From DASTFY01 sp963813375 (GTDB taxonomy: Bacteria > Actinomycetota > Acidimicrobiia > Acidimicrobiales > Ilumatobacteraceae): a stretch of DNA of 64,000 nt. Numbering within the stretch: the first letter of the stretch is position 1; each line of letters begins with the position of its first letter. The notes under the pieces were generated by a model, which had not been told where the DNA came from, ran no database searches, and saw nothing but the letters and a program-made list of their open reading frames with translations. The position numbers were made by a program, and so were the translations under genes. Of the stretch, positions 8,611 through 19,078 are shown piece by piece. The stretch is from positions 62,001 to 126,000 of the forward strand of contig CAWEYT010000023.1 in the NCBI GenBank assembly GCA_963813375.1. Reading direction: 5' to 3'.

Positions 8611-9709
8611 GTGACGGAGACGCTGCCGTCGTCGAGCGCGGCGGCATGCGCCGGGCGATGGCGCCGCCGTCGAGCTCGTGCACCTGCGCAAGGAGTTCGG
8701 CGACGTCGTGGCCGTCGACGCCGTGGACCTGGTCATCCGCCATGGCGAGTTCTTCTCCATGCTGGGACCGTCCGGTTCCGGCAAGACCACGGTGCTCCGC
8801 ATGATCGCCGGCTTCGAGGTGCCGACCGCGGGGGCCGTGCTGCTCGAGGGCCGGGACGTGTCGCATCTGGCGCCCTACGACCGCGACGTCAACACGGTGT
8901 TCCAGGATTACGCGCTGTTCCCGCACATGGACGTGGGCCAGAACGTCGAGTACGGGCTGCGGGTCAAAGGGGTCGGGCGGACCGAGCGCCGCCGTCGCGC
9001 CACCGAGGCGCTGTCCAGCGTGCGGCTGGCCGAGTTCCAGCGCCGCCGGCCGAGCCAGCTCTCCGGCGGCCAGCGCCAGCGCGTGGCGCTGGCCCGAGCG
9101 CTCGTCAACCGGCCCAGGGTCCTGCTGCTGGACGAGCCGCTCGGCGCCCTCGACCTCAAGCTCCGCGAGGAGATGCAGGTCGAGCTCAAGGCCATCCAGC
9201 ACGACGTCGGCATCACGTTCGTGTTCGTCACCCACGACCAGCACGAGGCCCTCTCCATGAGCGATCGGGTGGCCGTGTTCAACCACGGTCGCATCGAGCA
9301 GGTCGGCACGCCGCGCGAGATCTACGAGCATCCGGCGACCGCTTTCGTCGCCGGCTTCGTCGGCACCACGAACCTGCTGAGCGGCGACGCCGCGCGCGCC
9401 GTCCTCGGCCGGGACGTCGTCGCCACCGTCCGGCCCGAGCGCATCCGCATGGTCGCGCCCGAAGCGGCCGTCGCCGACGGTGCCATCCGCTGCCGCGGCA
9501 CCGTGTACGAGGTGCTCTACCTCGGGGCGGAAACCCGTTTCGTGGTCGCCCTCGAGGCCGGCGGCCGGCTCGTCGTCAGCCGGCCCAACACGAGCGACCA
9601 CACGGACGCCGCACCCGGCAGCGTGGTGGACCTGTCATGGCGCGAGGACGACGTCCGCCTCATCTCCGATCCCACGACCACAAGTGCAACCACAAGGGGG
9701 AACCCATGA
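8611..9709 (+). CDS. potA: polyamine-type ABC transporter ATPase (frameshift near 8640)
   Basis: ATP-binding subunit of an ABC importer of the spermidine/putrescine type. Walker A GPSGSGKTT, Q-loop FQDYALFPHM, signature LSGGQRQR, Walker B LLLDEPLGALD and H-loop VTHDQHEA are followed by a C-terminal TOBE-like region. The conserved protein is in frame from GTG 8678 (HLRKEFGDVVAVD), but its first strand (AAVELV) is open further upstream. GTG 8611 opens a +1 frame, so a one-base insertion near 8640 probably separates the true start from the rest. The stop overlaps the start of the lipoprotein gene (ATGA at 9706-9709). Confidence 0.9.
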
Positions 9710-10936
9710 AGCACAAGCGATGGCTGGCCGGCCTGGCCGTCTCCGCCCTCGTCCTCGCCGCATGCGGCAGCGACGACGACGGTGGCGGCGGTGCCGACAC
9801 GACGGCCGCGGCACCCGAGGGCTCCGCCGAGGCGCCCGAGTCCTCGGCTGCGGCCGGAGGCGAGGCTCTGACCGAGCTGGGCGAAGGCGAGGGCGAGGTC
9901 AACCTCATCGCCTGGGCCGGCTACGTGGAGGACGGCTCGACGGACCCGAGCCGTCGACTGGGTGACCGGCTTCGAGGAGGAGACCGGTTGCAGCGTCAAC
10001 GTCAAGCTCGGCAACACCTCCGACGAGATGGTGGCGCTGATGCAGAGCGGCGAGTACGACGGCGTGTCGGCGTCCGGTGACGCCACGCTGCGCCTCATCG
10101 CCGGCGGTGAGGTGTCGCCCGTCAACACCGACCTCATCCCGAACTACGCGGACGTCTTCCCCGACCTCAAGGACCAGCCGCACAACACCGTCGACGGCGT
10201 GCCCTACGGGGTGCCCCACGGCCGCGGCGCCAACCTGCTCGTCTACAACACCGACGAGTTCAGCGCGGCGCCGGACTCCTGGGGTGTGATGTTCGAAGCC
10301 GACAGCCCGGCCAAGGGCGGCGTGTCCGTGTACGACTCGCCCATCTACATCGCCGACGCCGCGCTGTACCTGATGGCCACGCAGCCCGATCTCGGCATCG
10401 AGAACCCGTACGCGCTGGACGAGACCCAGTTCGCGGCCGCGGTCGACCTGTTGAACCAGCAGAAGGACCTGGCCGGGCAGTACTGGTCGCTCTACACCGA
10501 CCAGCAGGCCGCGCTCGAGGCCGGCTCCGTGACCGCGGGGACGACCTGGCAGGTCATCGTCAACCTGGCTCAGGGCAACGGCGCCAAGATCGACGCCGTG
10601 AAGCCCACGGAGGGCGCCACGGGCTGGTCGGACACGTGGATGATCTCCAGCAAGGCGCAGCACCCGAACTGCATGTACATGTGGATGAACCACATCATCT
10701 CGCCGGAGGCCAACGCGGGCGTGGCCGAGTGGTTCGGGGAGGCGCCGAGCAACGCCAAGTCGTGCGCGTTGACCGCCGACGCGGAGCACTGCGCCACGTT
10801 CCACGCCGAGGAGACCGACTACTGGACCGACGTGTGGTACTGGACGACGCCCACGTCGACCTGCCTGGACGGCCGTGACGTGGAGTGCGTGCCGTACACG
10901 GAGTGGGTGAACGCCTGGAACGAGCTCCGGGCCTGA
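9706..10936 (+). CDS. potD: polyamine-type ABC transporter substrate-binding lipoprotein (frameshift near 9951)
   Basis: Extracytoplasmic binding protein of the importer. The signal peptide ends in lipobox LAAC (lipidated C20), followed by an acidic/Ala/Ser linker and then NLIAWAGYVEDGS, the usual first strand of PotD/PotF-like proteins. One extra C near 9951 shifts the frame; the protein continues as VDWVTGFEEETGC and runs to NAWNELRA with TGA at 10934-10936. The mature part has several cysteines (for example HPNCMYMWMNH and CATF). The ligand cannot be told from the sequence; spermidine or putrescine is the family default. Confidence 0.88.
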
Positions 10937-10953
10937 CGGTCCCGACCGTCGCC

Positions 10954-11866
10954 GTGCCGGCCGGGCCGGGGGATCAGACCCCGGCCCGGCCCGCCGGCCT
11001 GGGTCGCGGCGCGTCCCGGTTCTTCCGCCGCCACCCGTGGGCGTCGCTGGCCGCCCTGCTCACCTGGCCGCTCCTGTGGCTCATCGTGATCTACCTCGGA
11101 TCGCTGGCCGTGCTCGTGGTCAGCGCGTTCTTCTCGATCGACGAGTTCACGAACCAGACGACGACCGACCTCACGATGGCCAACGTCGAGGAGGTCCTCG
11201 GGACACGCCCCTACTGGGACACGGTGATCCGCAGCATCGGCGTGGCGGCGGCGGTGACCCTGCTCAGCCTGGTGATCGCCCTGCCGCTCGCGTTCTACAT
11301 CGCCAAGCTGGCCAAGCCGTGGGCTCGGCGGGGCCTGATCGTGTCCGCCACCCTGCCGCTGTGGGCGGGCTACCTCGTGAAGGCCTATGCCATGCGGGCC
11401 GTGTTCGAGCCCGGCGGCTCGAGCGGGGGCGGCGGGTTCCTCCAAGGGCGCCATCGGGTGGACGCCGGGCTTCGGCCTGCCCGCGGTGGTCCTCACCCTG
11501 ACCTACCTGTGGGTCCCGTTCATGATCCTGCCCATCTACGCCGGGTTGGACCGGCTGCCGTCATCGCTGCTCGACGCCTCGGGTGATCTCGGCGGCCGTC
11601 CGTTCCGCACCTTCCGATCGGTGATCCTGCCCCTTCTGGTGCCGGCCATCGCCGCCGGCTCGATCTTCACCTTCTCCCTGTCGCTCGGCGACTACATCAC
11701 CGTCAAGATCGTCGGCAGCAAGACGCAGCTCATCGGCAACCTGATCGAACGCACGCTGCTGGCGCCCAACGTGCCGCTGGCGGCGGCGTTCACGCTGTGG
11801 CCGATCGTGATCATGGTCGCCTACCTGTTCGTCATGGCCCGGCTCGGCGCCTTCGAGAGCCTGTGA
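10954..11866 (+). CDS. potB: polyamine-type ABC transporter permease 1 (frameshift near 11443)
   Basis: First membrane subunit. GTG 10954 follows the potD stop by 17 nt and gives a short cytosolic tail, then membrane segments at WPLLWLIVIYLGSLAVLVVSAFF and later. The conserved half continues one frame over from about 11443 (KGAIGWTPGFGLPAVVLTLTYLW), including the EAA-like loop LLDASGDLGGRPFRTFRSVILPLL that docks on the ATPase. The break lies in a G-rich run and looks like a single-base indel. It ends 7 nt before potC. Confidence 0.86.
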
Positions 11867-11873
11867 CGCGCCG

Positions 11874-12680
11874 ATGACCCTGTCGGCCCCGGCCCGCTGG
11901 TTCCTGCGGATCTTCTCCTGGGCGGTCCTCGGGTTCCTCTACCTGCCGCTGGCGCTGATCGTGATCCTCAGCTTCAACACGGCGACCTCGCTGAGCTGGC
12001 CACCGGACGGGTTCTGGCTGGAGTGGTGGCGCCGGGCCTACGAGGCCGACGCCCCGCGGGAGGCGCTCTGGACCTCCGTGAAGCTGGCGCTGGCGGCGAC
12101 CGCCGTGGCGCTCGTGCTCGGGACGTGCCTGTCGTTCGCGCTCCACCGCTACAAGTTCTTCGGCCGCAGCTCCCTGTCCTTCCTCATCGTGCTCCCCATC
12201 GCGCTCCCGGGCATCGTCACCGGCGTGGCACTGCGCAACACGTTCATCCGGTTGGGCTGGGACCTCGGCTTCACGACGGTCGTCATCGGCCACGGCACGT
12301 TCTGCATCGTGCTGGCCTTCAACAACGTGGTCGCCAGGCTGCGCCGCCTGTCGCCCAACGTGCAGGAGGCCTCGGCCGACCTGGGGGCGAGCGGATGGCA
12401 GACCTTCCGCCACGTCACCTTCCCGCTCATCCGCTCCGCGCTGTTGGCGGGTGGGCTGCTCGCCTTCGCCCTGAGCTTCGACGAGATCGTCGTGACCACG
12501 TTCACCGCGGGCGCCGGGATCGAGACGTTGCCGCAGTGGATCCTCAACAACTTCGCCCGCCCGAACAACGTGCCGTTGGTGACCGTGGTGGCCACGGTCG
12601 TCATGCTGCTGTCGATCCCGCTGGCGTGGCTGGCCCAGCGTCTGACCGGTGAACCACCCGGGCTGACGACCGGCCACTGA
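11874..12680 (+). CDS. potC: polyamine-type ABC transporter permease 2
   Basis: 268-residue second permease with about six membrane segments. The ATPase-docking EAA loop is EASADLGASGWQTFRHVTFPLI, and the central ALHRYKFFGR...LIVLPIALPGIVTGVAL is typical of PotC. It is the last gene of the four-gene importer; ftsY follows with its own promoter. Confidence 0.92.
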   Translation: MTLSAPARWFLRIFSWAVLGFLYLPLALIVILSFNTATSLSWPPDGFWLEWWRRAYEADAPREALWTSVKLALAATAVALVLGTCLSFALHRYKFFGRSSLSFLIVLPIALPGIVTGVALRNTFIRLGWDLGFTTVVIGHGTFCIVLAFNNVVARLRRLSPNVQEASADLGASGWQTFRHVTFPLIRSALLAGGLLAFALSFDEIVVTTFTAGAGIETLPQWILNNFARPNNVPLVTVVATVVMLLSIPLAWLAQRLTGEPPGLTTGH

Positions 12681-12684
12681 TCGT

Positions 12685-12690
12685 TAGGGT
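12685..12690 (+). promoter_or_regulatory. -10 box (TAGGGT) for ftsY
   Basis: TAGGGT directly after the potC stop, 9 nt before ATG 12700, implies a leaderless or nearly leaderless ftsY mRNA independent of the transporter operon. Confidence 0.5.
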
Positions 12691-12699
12691 GGCGCCGCC

Positions 12700-13838
12700 A
12701 TGGGTACCGAGCTGCTCTTCCTCGTCCTCATCGCCGTCGTCCTGGTCTTCGGCTTCGGCGTCCTGCTGGTCAGCCGGTCCCGGGTCCGCCGGCAGGATCG
12801 TGCGGCGGCCGCGGCGCCGTCCGTCGTCCTGGAGGAGCGCCCGTCGGGCCTGGCCCCGAAGGCGGCGTCGAGCCGGAGGTGCCCGACGAGCTGGTCGAGG
12901 AGCCTCCTGGCGCGGTGCTGGTCGAGGAGCGCCCGCGCCTGCGGGACCGGGTCGGCAAGGCTCGGGCCGCGCTCACCGGGGCGCTGCTCGGCGTGCGCAG
13001 CCGCTCGGGGATCGACACCGAGACGTGGGACGACCTGGAGGAGGCGTTGCTGCGGGCCGATGTCGGGGTGACCGTCACCGACGCGCTGCTCGACGACCTC
13101 AAGGCCCGGGTGCGGGCCAAGGAGATCACCGAGCCCGACGCGCTCCTCGACGCCCTCAAGGAGGACATGAAGGCGCAGCTCGCGGGCCTCGACCGCGAGC
13201 TCCACCTCGAGCCAGGGCCGGAGGGGTCGCCGAACGTCTGGCTGTTCGTCGGCGTGAACGGCGTGGGCAAGACGACCACCATCGGCAAGCTCGGCGCCCA
13301 GCAGCGGGCCGACGGCCATCAGGTGGTCATGGGTGCGGGCGACACGTTCCGGGCCGCCGCGGCCGAACAGCTCAACACGTGGGCCGATCGGGCCGGCGCC
13401 GACTTCGTGCGGGGCAGCGAGGGCGGCGACCCGAGCTCTGTGATCTACGACGCCGTGCAGCGCGCCGCGGCGAGGGGCTACGACCTCGTGCTGGCCGACA
13501 CGGCCGGCCGGCTCCACACCAAGACCAACCTGATGGAGGAGCTGCGCAAGGTGCGGCGGGTGGCCGACCGCGAGCCGGGCCGGGTCACCGAGGTGCTGCT
13601 CGTCATCGATGCCACCACCGGCCAGAACGGCCTGGTCCAGGCCCGCCAGTTCGCCGAGGCCACCGAGGTCACGGGCGTGGTGCTGACCAAGCTGGACGGC
13701 TCGGCCAAGGGCGGCATCGTCTTCGCGGTCCAGACGGACCTCGGCATCCCGGTCAAGCTGGTCGGCCTCGGGGAGGCCATCGGCGATCTGGTCGCGTTCG
13801 ACCCCGACGAGTTCGTCGACGCCCTCTTCGAGGAGTGA
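12700..13838 (+). CDS. ftsY: signal recognition particle receptor FtsY (frameshift near 12860)
   Basis: GTPase that docks the SRP-ribosome complex at the membrane. ATG 12700 gives a membrane anchor at about residues 4-24 (LLFLVLIAVVLVFGFGVLLV). A missing base near 12860 then shifts the frame to the acidic linker and NG domain: G1 GVNGVGKTT, DTFRAAAAEQL, DTAGRLHTK (G3) and TKLDGSAKGG (G4). Alternatively translation could begin at GTG 12879 without an anchor. The promoter and the good membrane segment favour the long form. Its partner Ffh is encoded 1.5 kb downstream. Confidence 0.93.
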
Positions 13839-13848
13839 CCGCCGCGGG

Positions 13849-13935
13849 CTCGTGCCGCCGCCCGCCGCTGGCGCAGCGCGCCGCCGCTGGCGCCGCCCGC
13901 CGCCGCCCGCTGGCGCCGCCGCTGCGCGCTGCTCG
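13849..13935. repeat. GC-only simple repeat (GCCGCTGGCGC units)
   Basis: The spacer after ftsY is built of imperfect copies of CCGCTGGCGC and GCCGCC, with almost no A or T. It lies between convergent genes and shows no coding signal of its own. Confidence 0.6.
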
Positions 13936-13948
13936 TTCGCGCACGTCC

Positions 13949-13983
13949 TGTCCAGAAGCGCGGTCGGACCGCGCACCTGGACA
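13949..13983. terminator. strong hairpin between convergent ftsY and mmcQ
   Basis: Outer arms TGTCCAG (13949-13955) and CTGGACA (13977-13983) enclose inner arms GCGCGGTC (13958-13965) and GACCGCGC (13967-13974), so nearly the whole 35 nt is paired. It sits between two convergent genes and could stop transcription from both sides. There is no T run, so it is not a textbook intrinsic terminator. Confidence 0.55.
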
Positions 13984-14003
13984 GCTCTGTTGGAAAAGCG
14001 CGG

Positions 14004-14390
14004 TCAGGGGCGGGCGTCGAGCTCGGCGATCAGCTTCTTGCCGGCGATGGCCCGGTAGCTCTCCTCGATCCAGTCGCACAGGATGTCGACCGGGACGTCC
14101 TCACCGGGGCCGTACTGGGCGCTGACCCAGCCCGCCTTGCCGAGGCCGTAGCCCGTGGGCTCCGTACCGGACATGCTGAGGGCCTGGTCCCTCGAGTCCG
14201 GCAGCTTCACCGATGCCCCGACCGCGTCGTCGCCGTCCATCCCCAGGAAGACGAAGATCTTCTTGCCGACCTTGACCACGGTGTCGCCCCACGGGTGGTC
14301 CTCCCACGCACCGGGCAACGACAGCGCGAAGTCCTTGCAGCGGGTCATCGCCTGCCGTTGCCTGGCACTGATCCTGCGCGCCGCGCTCAC
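14004..14390 (-). CDS. MmcQ/YjbR family protein
   Basis: 128 residues from GTG 14390, whose bases overlap the stop of the upstream SDR gene (GTGA), which suggests coupled translation; an internal ATG at 14348 would give 114 residues. Recognisable features are ALSLPGAWEDHPWGDTVVKVGKKIFVFLG at the start and SAQYGPGEDVP...WIEESYRAIAGKK at the end. Proteins of this family have a CyaY-like fold and often double-wing DNA-binding annotation, but the function is not established. Confidence 0.85.
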   Translation of the reverse strand: MSAARRISARQRQAMTRCKDFALSLPGAWEDHPWGDTVVKVGKKIFVFLGMDGDDAVGASVKLPDSRDQALSMSGTEPTGYGLGKAGWVSAQYGPGEDVPVDILCDWIEESYRAIAGKKLIAELDARP

Positions 14391-15160
14391 ACCGCACCGC
14401 CGTACAGATCGAGCGTGGAGGCCATGCCGCCGTCCACCTCGATCGTCTGGGCGGTGACGTAGCGCGCCGCATCCGACGCCAGGAAGACGACGACATCGGC
14501 CACGTCGTCGGGCAGGCCCCAGCGCCGCAGGGCGATCTGGGCCTCGACCTGCTCGATCACGCCGGGGACGGCCCGGTTGCGCTCCCACATCGACGTGATG
14601 ATCACGCCCGGCGCCACGGCGTTGACCCGGACGCCGCGCGGGCCGTACTCCATGGCCAGGGACCGGGTCATGGCGTCGACCGCGCCCTTGGATGCGGCAT
14701 AGGCCGACCGGCGGGGCGTGCCTATCTGGGAAGACACCGACGACACGTTGACGATCGAGCCGCGGCCCCGCTCGAGCATCGGGGGCAGCAAGGCCGTCGT
14801 GAGCAGCAGCAGGTTGCGGACGTTGAGGGTCAGCAGGCGGTCGATGGTCTCGGCGTCGAGGTCGGTGGAGTCGGTGCGGACGCCGGCCCCGGCGTTGTTG
14901 ACCAGCACGTCGACGGGACCGAGCGCGTCCAGGGCCGCGGCGGCCACCACGCCCGGCGCGTCCGGCTCGGCCAGGTCGGCCGGGATCAGGACCGGGTCGT
15001 TGCGGAGTCCGCTCGCCACCTTGCCCAGATCCTCCGCCGACCGGGCCACGAGCGCCACCCGGGCCCCGGCGTCGTCGAGGGCCGACGCGATCGCGGCCCC
15101 GATGCCCCGTGACGCACCGGTGACGACGGCAGTCCGACCATCGAGCGCGAAGGCGTTCAC
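14387..15160 (-). CDS. SDR family oxidoreductase
   Basis: 257-residue short-chain dehydrogenase with the NAD(P)-binding TGASRGIG, NNAG, the catalytic serine in VSSVSS and YAASK (Tyr and Lys). The end TAQTIEVDGGM is typical of the FabG/glucose dehydrogenase branch. GTG 15160 is chosen over GTG 15169 because a TAGCGT -10 box (15168-15173) overlaps the upstream GTG. Substrate unknown. Confidence 0.9.
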   Translation of the reverse strand: MNAFALDGRTAVVTGASRGIGAAIASALDDAGARVALVARSAEDLGKVASGLRNDPVLIPADLAEPDAPGVVAAAALDALGPVDVLVNNAGAGVRTDSTDLDAETIDRLLTLNVRNLLLLTTALLPPMLERGRGSIVNVSSVSSQIGTPRRSAYAASKGAVDAMTRSLAMEYGPRGVRVNAVAPGVIITSMWERNRAVPGVIEQVEAQIALRRWGLPDDVADVVVFLASDAARYVTAQTIEVDGGMASTLDLYGGAV

Positions 15161-15167
15161 GCTGGCC

Positions 15168-15173
15168 ACGCTA
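15168..15173 (-). promoter_or_regulatory. -10 box (TAGCGT) for the SDR gene
   Basis: On the minus strand TAGCGT ends 7 nt before GTG 15160, giving a leaderless mRNA; the alternative GTG at 15169 lies inside this box. Confidence 0.5.
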
Positions 15174-15281
15174 GGACATCACCCCCGACGCATCGTCGGT
15201 GTCGCGCCGATCGGCGCATGCCGCCGATTCCGGTGACATCGACGCCGAGACCTCGGCAAGCCGGCCCAGCGGGTGGTCCGG

Positions 15282-15287
15282 TAGCCT
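15282..15287 (+). promoter_or_regulatory. -10 box (TAGCCT) for ffh
   Basis: TAGCCT ends 10 nt before ATG 15298, so the message of the ffh-rpsP-trmD operon probably starts only a few bases before ffh. Confidence 0.5.
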
Positions 15288-15297
15288 GGCCCGCCGC

Positions 15298-16662
<1,365 letters not shown>

Positions 16663-16678
16663 GAGAGAAGACGACGTC

Positions 16679-16987
16679 ATGGCAGTGAAGCTGCGCCTCA
16701 CCCGGGTGGGGAAGACCAAGCAGCCGCAGTACCGGATCGTGGCCGCCGACTCGCGCTCGCCGCGCGACGGGCGGTTCATCGAGATCATCGGGCAGTACAA
16801 CCCGCGCCAGGAGCCATCGCTGGTCAACCTCGATGCCGACAAGGCGGCCCGGTATCTGGCCGAGGGCGCGCAGCCGACCGAGCGGGTCGCCAAGCTGCTG
16901 CAGATCGCGGGCGTCGAGCTCCCGGCCAAGGTGGCGGCGAAGGTCGCGGCCCCGGCGGCGCGGAAGTCCACGAAGGCCGCGTCGTGA
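16679..16987 (+). CDS. rpsP: 30S ribosomal protein S16
   Basis: 102-residue small-subunit protein. MAVKLRLTRVGKTKQPQYRIV and GRFIEIIGQYNPR are diagnostic. The C-terminus is an Ala/Lys-rich tail, as often in actinobacteria. A GGAGAGAAG sequence lies 8-10 nt before the ATG. The stop overlaps the GTG of khpA (GTGA at 16984-16987). Confidence 0.97.
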   Translation: MAVKLRLTRVGKTKQPQYRIVAADSRSPRDGRFIEIIGQYNPRQEPSLVNLDADKAARYLAEGAQPTERVAKLLQIAGVELPAKVAAKVAAPAARKSTKAAS

Positions 16988-17241
16988 GCGACCCGAACAC
17001 GGTGGTCGCCCCCACGGCGGCGGCCGTGCTCGATCACCTGGTCCGAGCCCTCGTCGACGAGCCCGACGCCGTCCGCATCGACACGGAGCAGCGGGGCCGT
17101 CGCACGATCCTCGAGGTGCACGTGGCGCCGGGGGAGCTGGGCCGCGTGATCGGCCGGAGGGGTCGGACGGCCCAGAACATCCGGACCGTCGTGCGGGCCG
17201 CCGCCTACGCGACGGCGTCGAGATCGACGTCGACTTCGTAG
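16984..17241 (+). CDS. khpA: KH-domain RNA-binding protein KhpA (frameshift near 17208)
   Basis: Small single-KH protein with the RNA-binding loop GRVIGRRGRTAQNIRTVV, coupled to rpsP by a GTGA overlap. In the frame as given the protein ends abnormally (YATASRSTSTS, TAG 17239-17241). One base added near 17208 restores the family end RDGVEIDVDFVD. The restored frame has no stop before rimM and would run through into it (see findings). KhpA usually pairs with KhpB/Jag, which is not in this window. Confidence 0.85.
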   Translation: MSDPNTVVAPTAAAVLDHLVRALVDEPDAVRIDTEQRGRRTILEVHVAPGELGRVIGRRGRTAQNIRTVVRAAAYATASRSTSTS

Positions 17242-17342
17242 ACGGCTTCGTCGCCATGCAGGCTTCGCCCTGCCTACTCGCTTCGCTCGGCAGAGCCTCG
17301 AGCAGCGTGCGGTGCGCTCGGCAGGCCGGACGCACCGGGTCC

Positions 17343-17840
17343 GTGCTGATCCCCCTGGAGGTCGGGCGGGTGGTGAAGGCCCACGGTCTCCGGGGGGAGG
17401 TCGTGGTGAGCCTCGTGTCCGACTACCCGGAGGTGCGGCTGGCGCCGGGGAGCCGGCTGTGGACCGGCGACCGGGAGATCGTGGTGCAGTCGGCGCGGCC
17501 GCACCAGGGCCGCTGGCTCGTGCAGTTCGAGGGCGTTGTCGACCGGTCGGCCGCGGAGGCGATGGCCGGACGCTCGCTCCACGGTGAGGCCCTGGAGGAT
17601 CCAGAGGCCATCTGGGTGCACGAGCTGATCGGCTCACTGGTCGTGGAGGAGGGGACCGGCGTCGAGCGGGGTCGTGTCGTGTCCGTGGTCGCCAACCCGG
17701 CCCACGAGCTCCTCGAGCTGGAGTCCGGCGCCCTCGTGCCGATCGTGTTCGTGCGGTCCTGCGAGGAAGGCGTGACCGTGGTGGCCGTCCCCGAAGGCCT
17801 GTTCGAGGCGCCCGCGGCTGCGCCCTCGGACGGGGGCTGA
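17343..17840 (+). CDS. rimM: 16S rRNA processing protein RimM
   Basis: 165 residues from GTG 17343: MLIPLEVGRVVKAHGLRGEVVV is the family start, with a PRC-barrel half near WVHELIGSLVVEEGTGVERGRVV. RimM assists 30S maturation by binding S19 and the 16S 3' domain. The upstream codons stay open to 17208 and belong to khpA or to spacer. It ends 4 nt before trmD. Confidence 0.93.
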   Translation: MLIPLEVGRVVKAHGLRGEVVVSLVSDYPEVRLAPGSRLWTGDREIVVQSARPHQGRWLVQFEGVVDRSAAEAMAGRSLHGEALEDPEAIWVHELIGSLVVEEGTGVERGRVVSVVANPAHELLELESGALVPIVFVRSCEEGVTVVAVPEGLFEAPAAAPSDGG

Positions 17841-17844
17841 GCCC

Positions 17845-18624
17845 GTGCGCATCGACGTGTTCACCATCTTCCCCGACCTGGTCGACGGCTTCTGCCGGCA
17901 GAGCCTCCTCGGCCGAGCCCGGGAGGCGGGCTTGCTCGACCTGCGTTGCCACGACCTGCGGGACCACACCACGGACGTCCATCGGACCGTCGACGACAGC
18001 CCGTTCGGCGGTGGAGCCGGCATGGTGCTGCGGCCCGAGCCCGTCTTCGCGTCCGTCGAGGCGGTGGATCCGCCCCGCCCGCTGCTCCTCCTGGGCCCCG
18101 GGGGGCGGCGCTTCGACCAGGCCACGGCCCGCCGCCTGGCCTCGGGCGACGGGTTCAGCCTGCTGGCGGGACGCTACGAGGGTGTCGACCACCGGATCCG
18201 GGAGCACCTGGTCGACGGGGAGCTCTCGATCGGCGACTACGTGCTGGCTGGCGGGGAGGTGGCGGCCTGCGTCGTCATCGAGGCTGTCAGCCGCCTCCTG
18301 CCCGGGGCGATGGGCAACGAGCGCTCGGCCGAGCGGGAGTCGTTCGGTGGTCGGAGCGGGTCGGCGGTCGTACCGTCAGCAGGAGCATCCGATCCGCCCG
18401 GCCTGCTCGAGGAGCCCCAGTACACGCGTCCGGCCTCGTTCCGGGGCTGGGACGTGCCGGACGTCCTGCGCTCGGGGGATCACGCCCGCATCGAGCGCTG
18501 GCGCCGGGCCCAGGCCCTGCACCGCACCGTCCGCGACCGGGCCGACATGATCGCCGCCCGGGGCGGGCTCACGGCCGAGGAGCAGGGCCTGTTGGAAGAG
18601 TTCGACCCGGTCGCCTATCCTTGA
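17845..18624 (+). CDS. trmD: tRNA (guanine-N1-)-methyltransferase TrmD
   Basis: 259-residue SPOUT methyltransferase that makes m1G37 in tRNA and so prevents frameshifting. It starts at GTG 17845 (MRIDVFTIFPDLVDG) and has SPFGGGAGMVLRPEP, the trefoil-knot SAM loop GRYEGVDHRI...GDYVLAGGE, and a C-terminal tRNA-binding helix region (YTRPASFRGWDVPDVLRSGDHA). The linker between domains (SFGGRSGSAVVPSAGASDPPG) is longer than usual. Confidence 0.96.
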   Translation: MRIDVFTIFPDLVDGFCRQSLLGRAREAGLLDLRCHDLRDHTTDVHRTVDDSPFGGGAGMVLRPEPVFASVEAVDPPRPLLLLGPGGRRFDQATARRLASGDGFSLLAGRYEGVDHRIREHLVDGELSIGDYVLAGGEVAACVVIEAVSRLLPGAMGNERSAERESFGGRSGSAVVPSAGASDPPGLLEEPQYTRPASFRGWDVPDVLRSGDHARIERWRRAQALHRTVRDRADMIAARGGLTAEEQGLLEEFDPVAYP

Positions 18625-18658
18625 CCGACCCTCTTGCGAGACGTAGGACCAGCGCGCC

Positions 18659-19006
18659 ATGAAAGCCACCGATCTCATCGACCAGGACAGCCTCCGGCCC
18701 GACATCCCCGACTTCGCGGCCGGCGACGAGGTCGAGGTGCACGTGCGGGTCAAGGAAGGCACCCGGGAACGGGTCCAGGTCTTCCACGGCAACGTCATCG
18801 CCCGGTCCGGTTCCGGCCTGCAGGAGACGTTCAAAGTCCGCAAGGTCAGCTACCAGGTAGGGGTCGAGCGGACGTTCCCCCTGCACTCGCCGATCATCGC
18901 CAAGCTCGTCGTGTTGAAGCGCGGCGACGTGCGGCGAGCCAAGCTGTACTACCTGCGCGACCGCCGAGGGAAGGCGGCTCGCATCCGCGAGAAGCGCGAG
19001 TACTGA
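18659..19006 (+). CDS. rplS: 50S ribosomal protein L19
   Basis: 115-residue large-subunit protein at the 30S-50S interface. It shows DFAAGDEVEVHVRVKEG, RVQVFHGNVIARSGSG and the basic end YYLRDRRGKAARIREK. It is last of the ribosomal set ffh-rpsP-khpA-rimM-trmD-rplS. Confidence 0.97.
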   Translation: MKATDLIDQDSLRPDIPDFAAGDEVEVHVRVKEGTRERVQVFHGNVIARSGSGLQETFKVRKVSYQVGVERTFPLHSPIIAKLVVLKRGDVRRAKLYYLRDRRGKAARIREKREY

Positions 19007-19057
19007 TCTTGCCGGCCAGAGCCGCCGACACCCGGTTCGCGGTCGGGCGGGGCGGAT

Positions 19058-19074
19058 GAGCGAGCGGAGCGAGC
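19058..19074. repeat. GAGCGAGC direct repeat
   Basis: Two exact copies of GAGCGAGC separated by one G, directly before the DUF2469 start in the short rplS-DUF2469 spacer. A related CTCGCTTCGCTCG stretch lies at 17277-17289 before rimM. Function unknown. Confidence 0.55.
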
Positions 19075-19078
19075 ACCA

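Noticed and set aside
4930..8802. Very long minus-strand frame across smc
   Set aside because: Antisense to smc, of skewed composition, with no recognisable domain.
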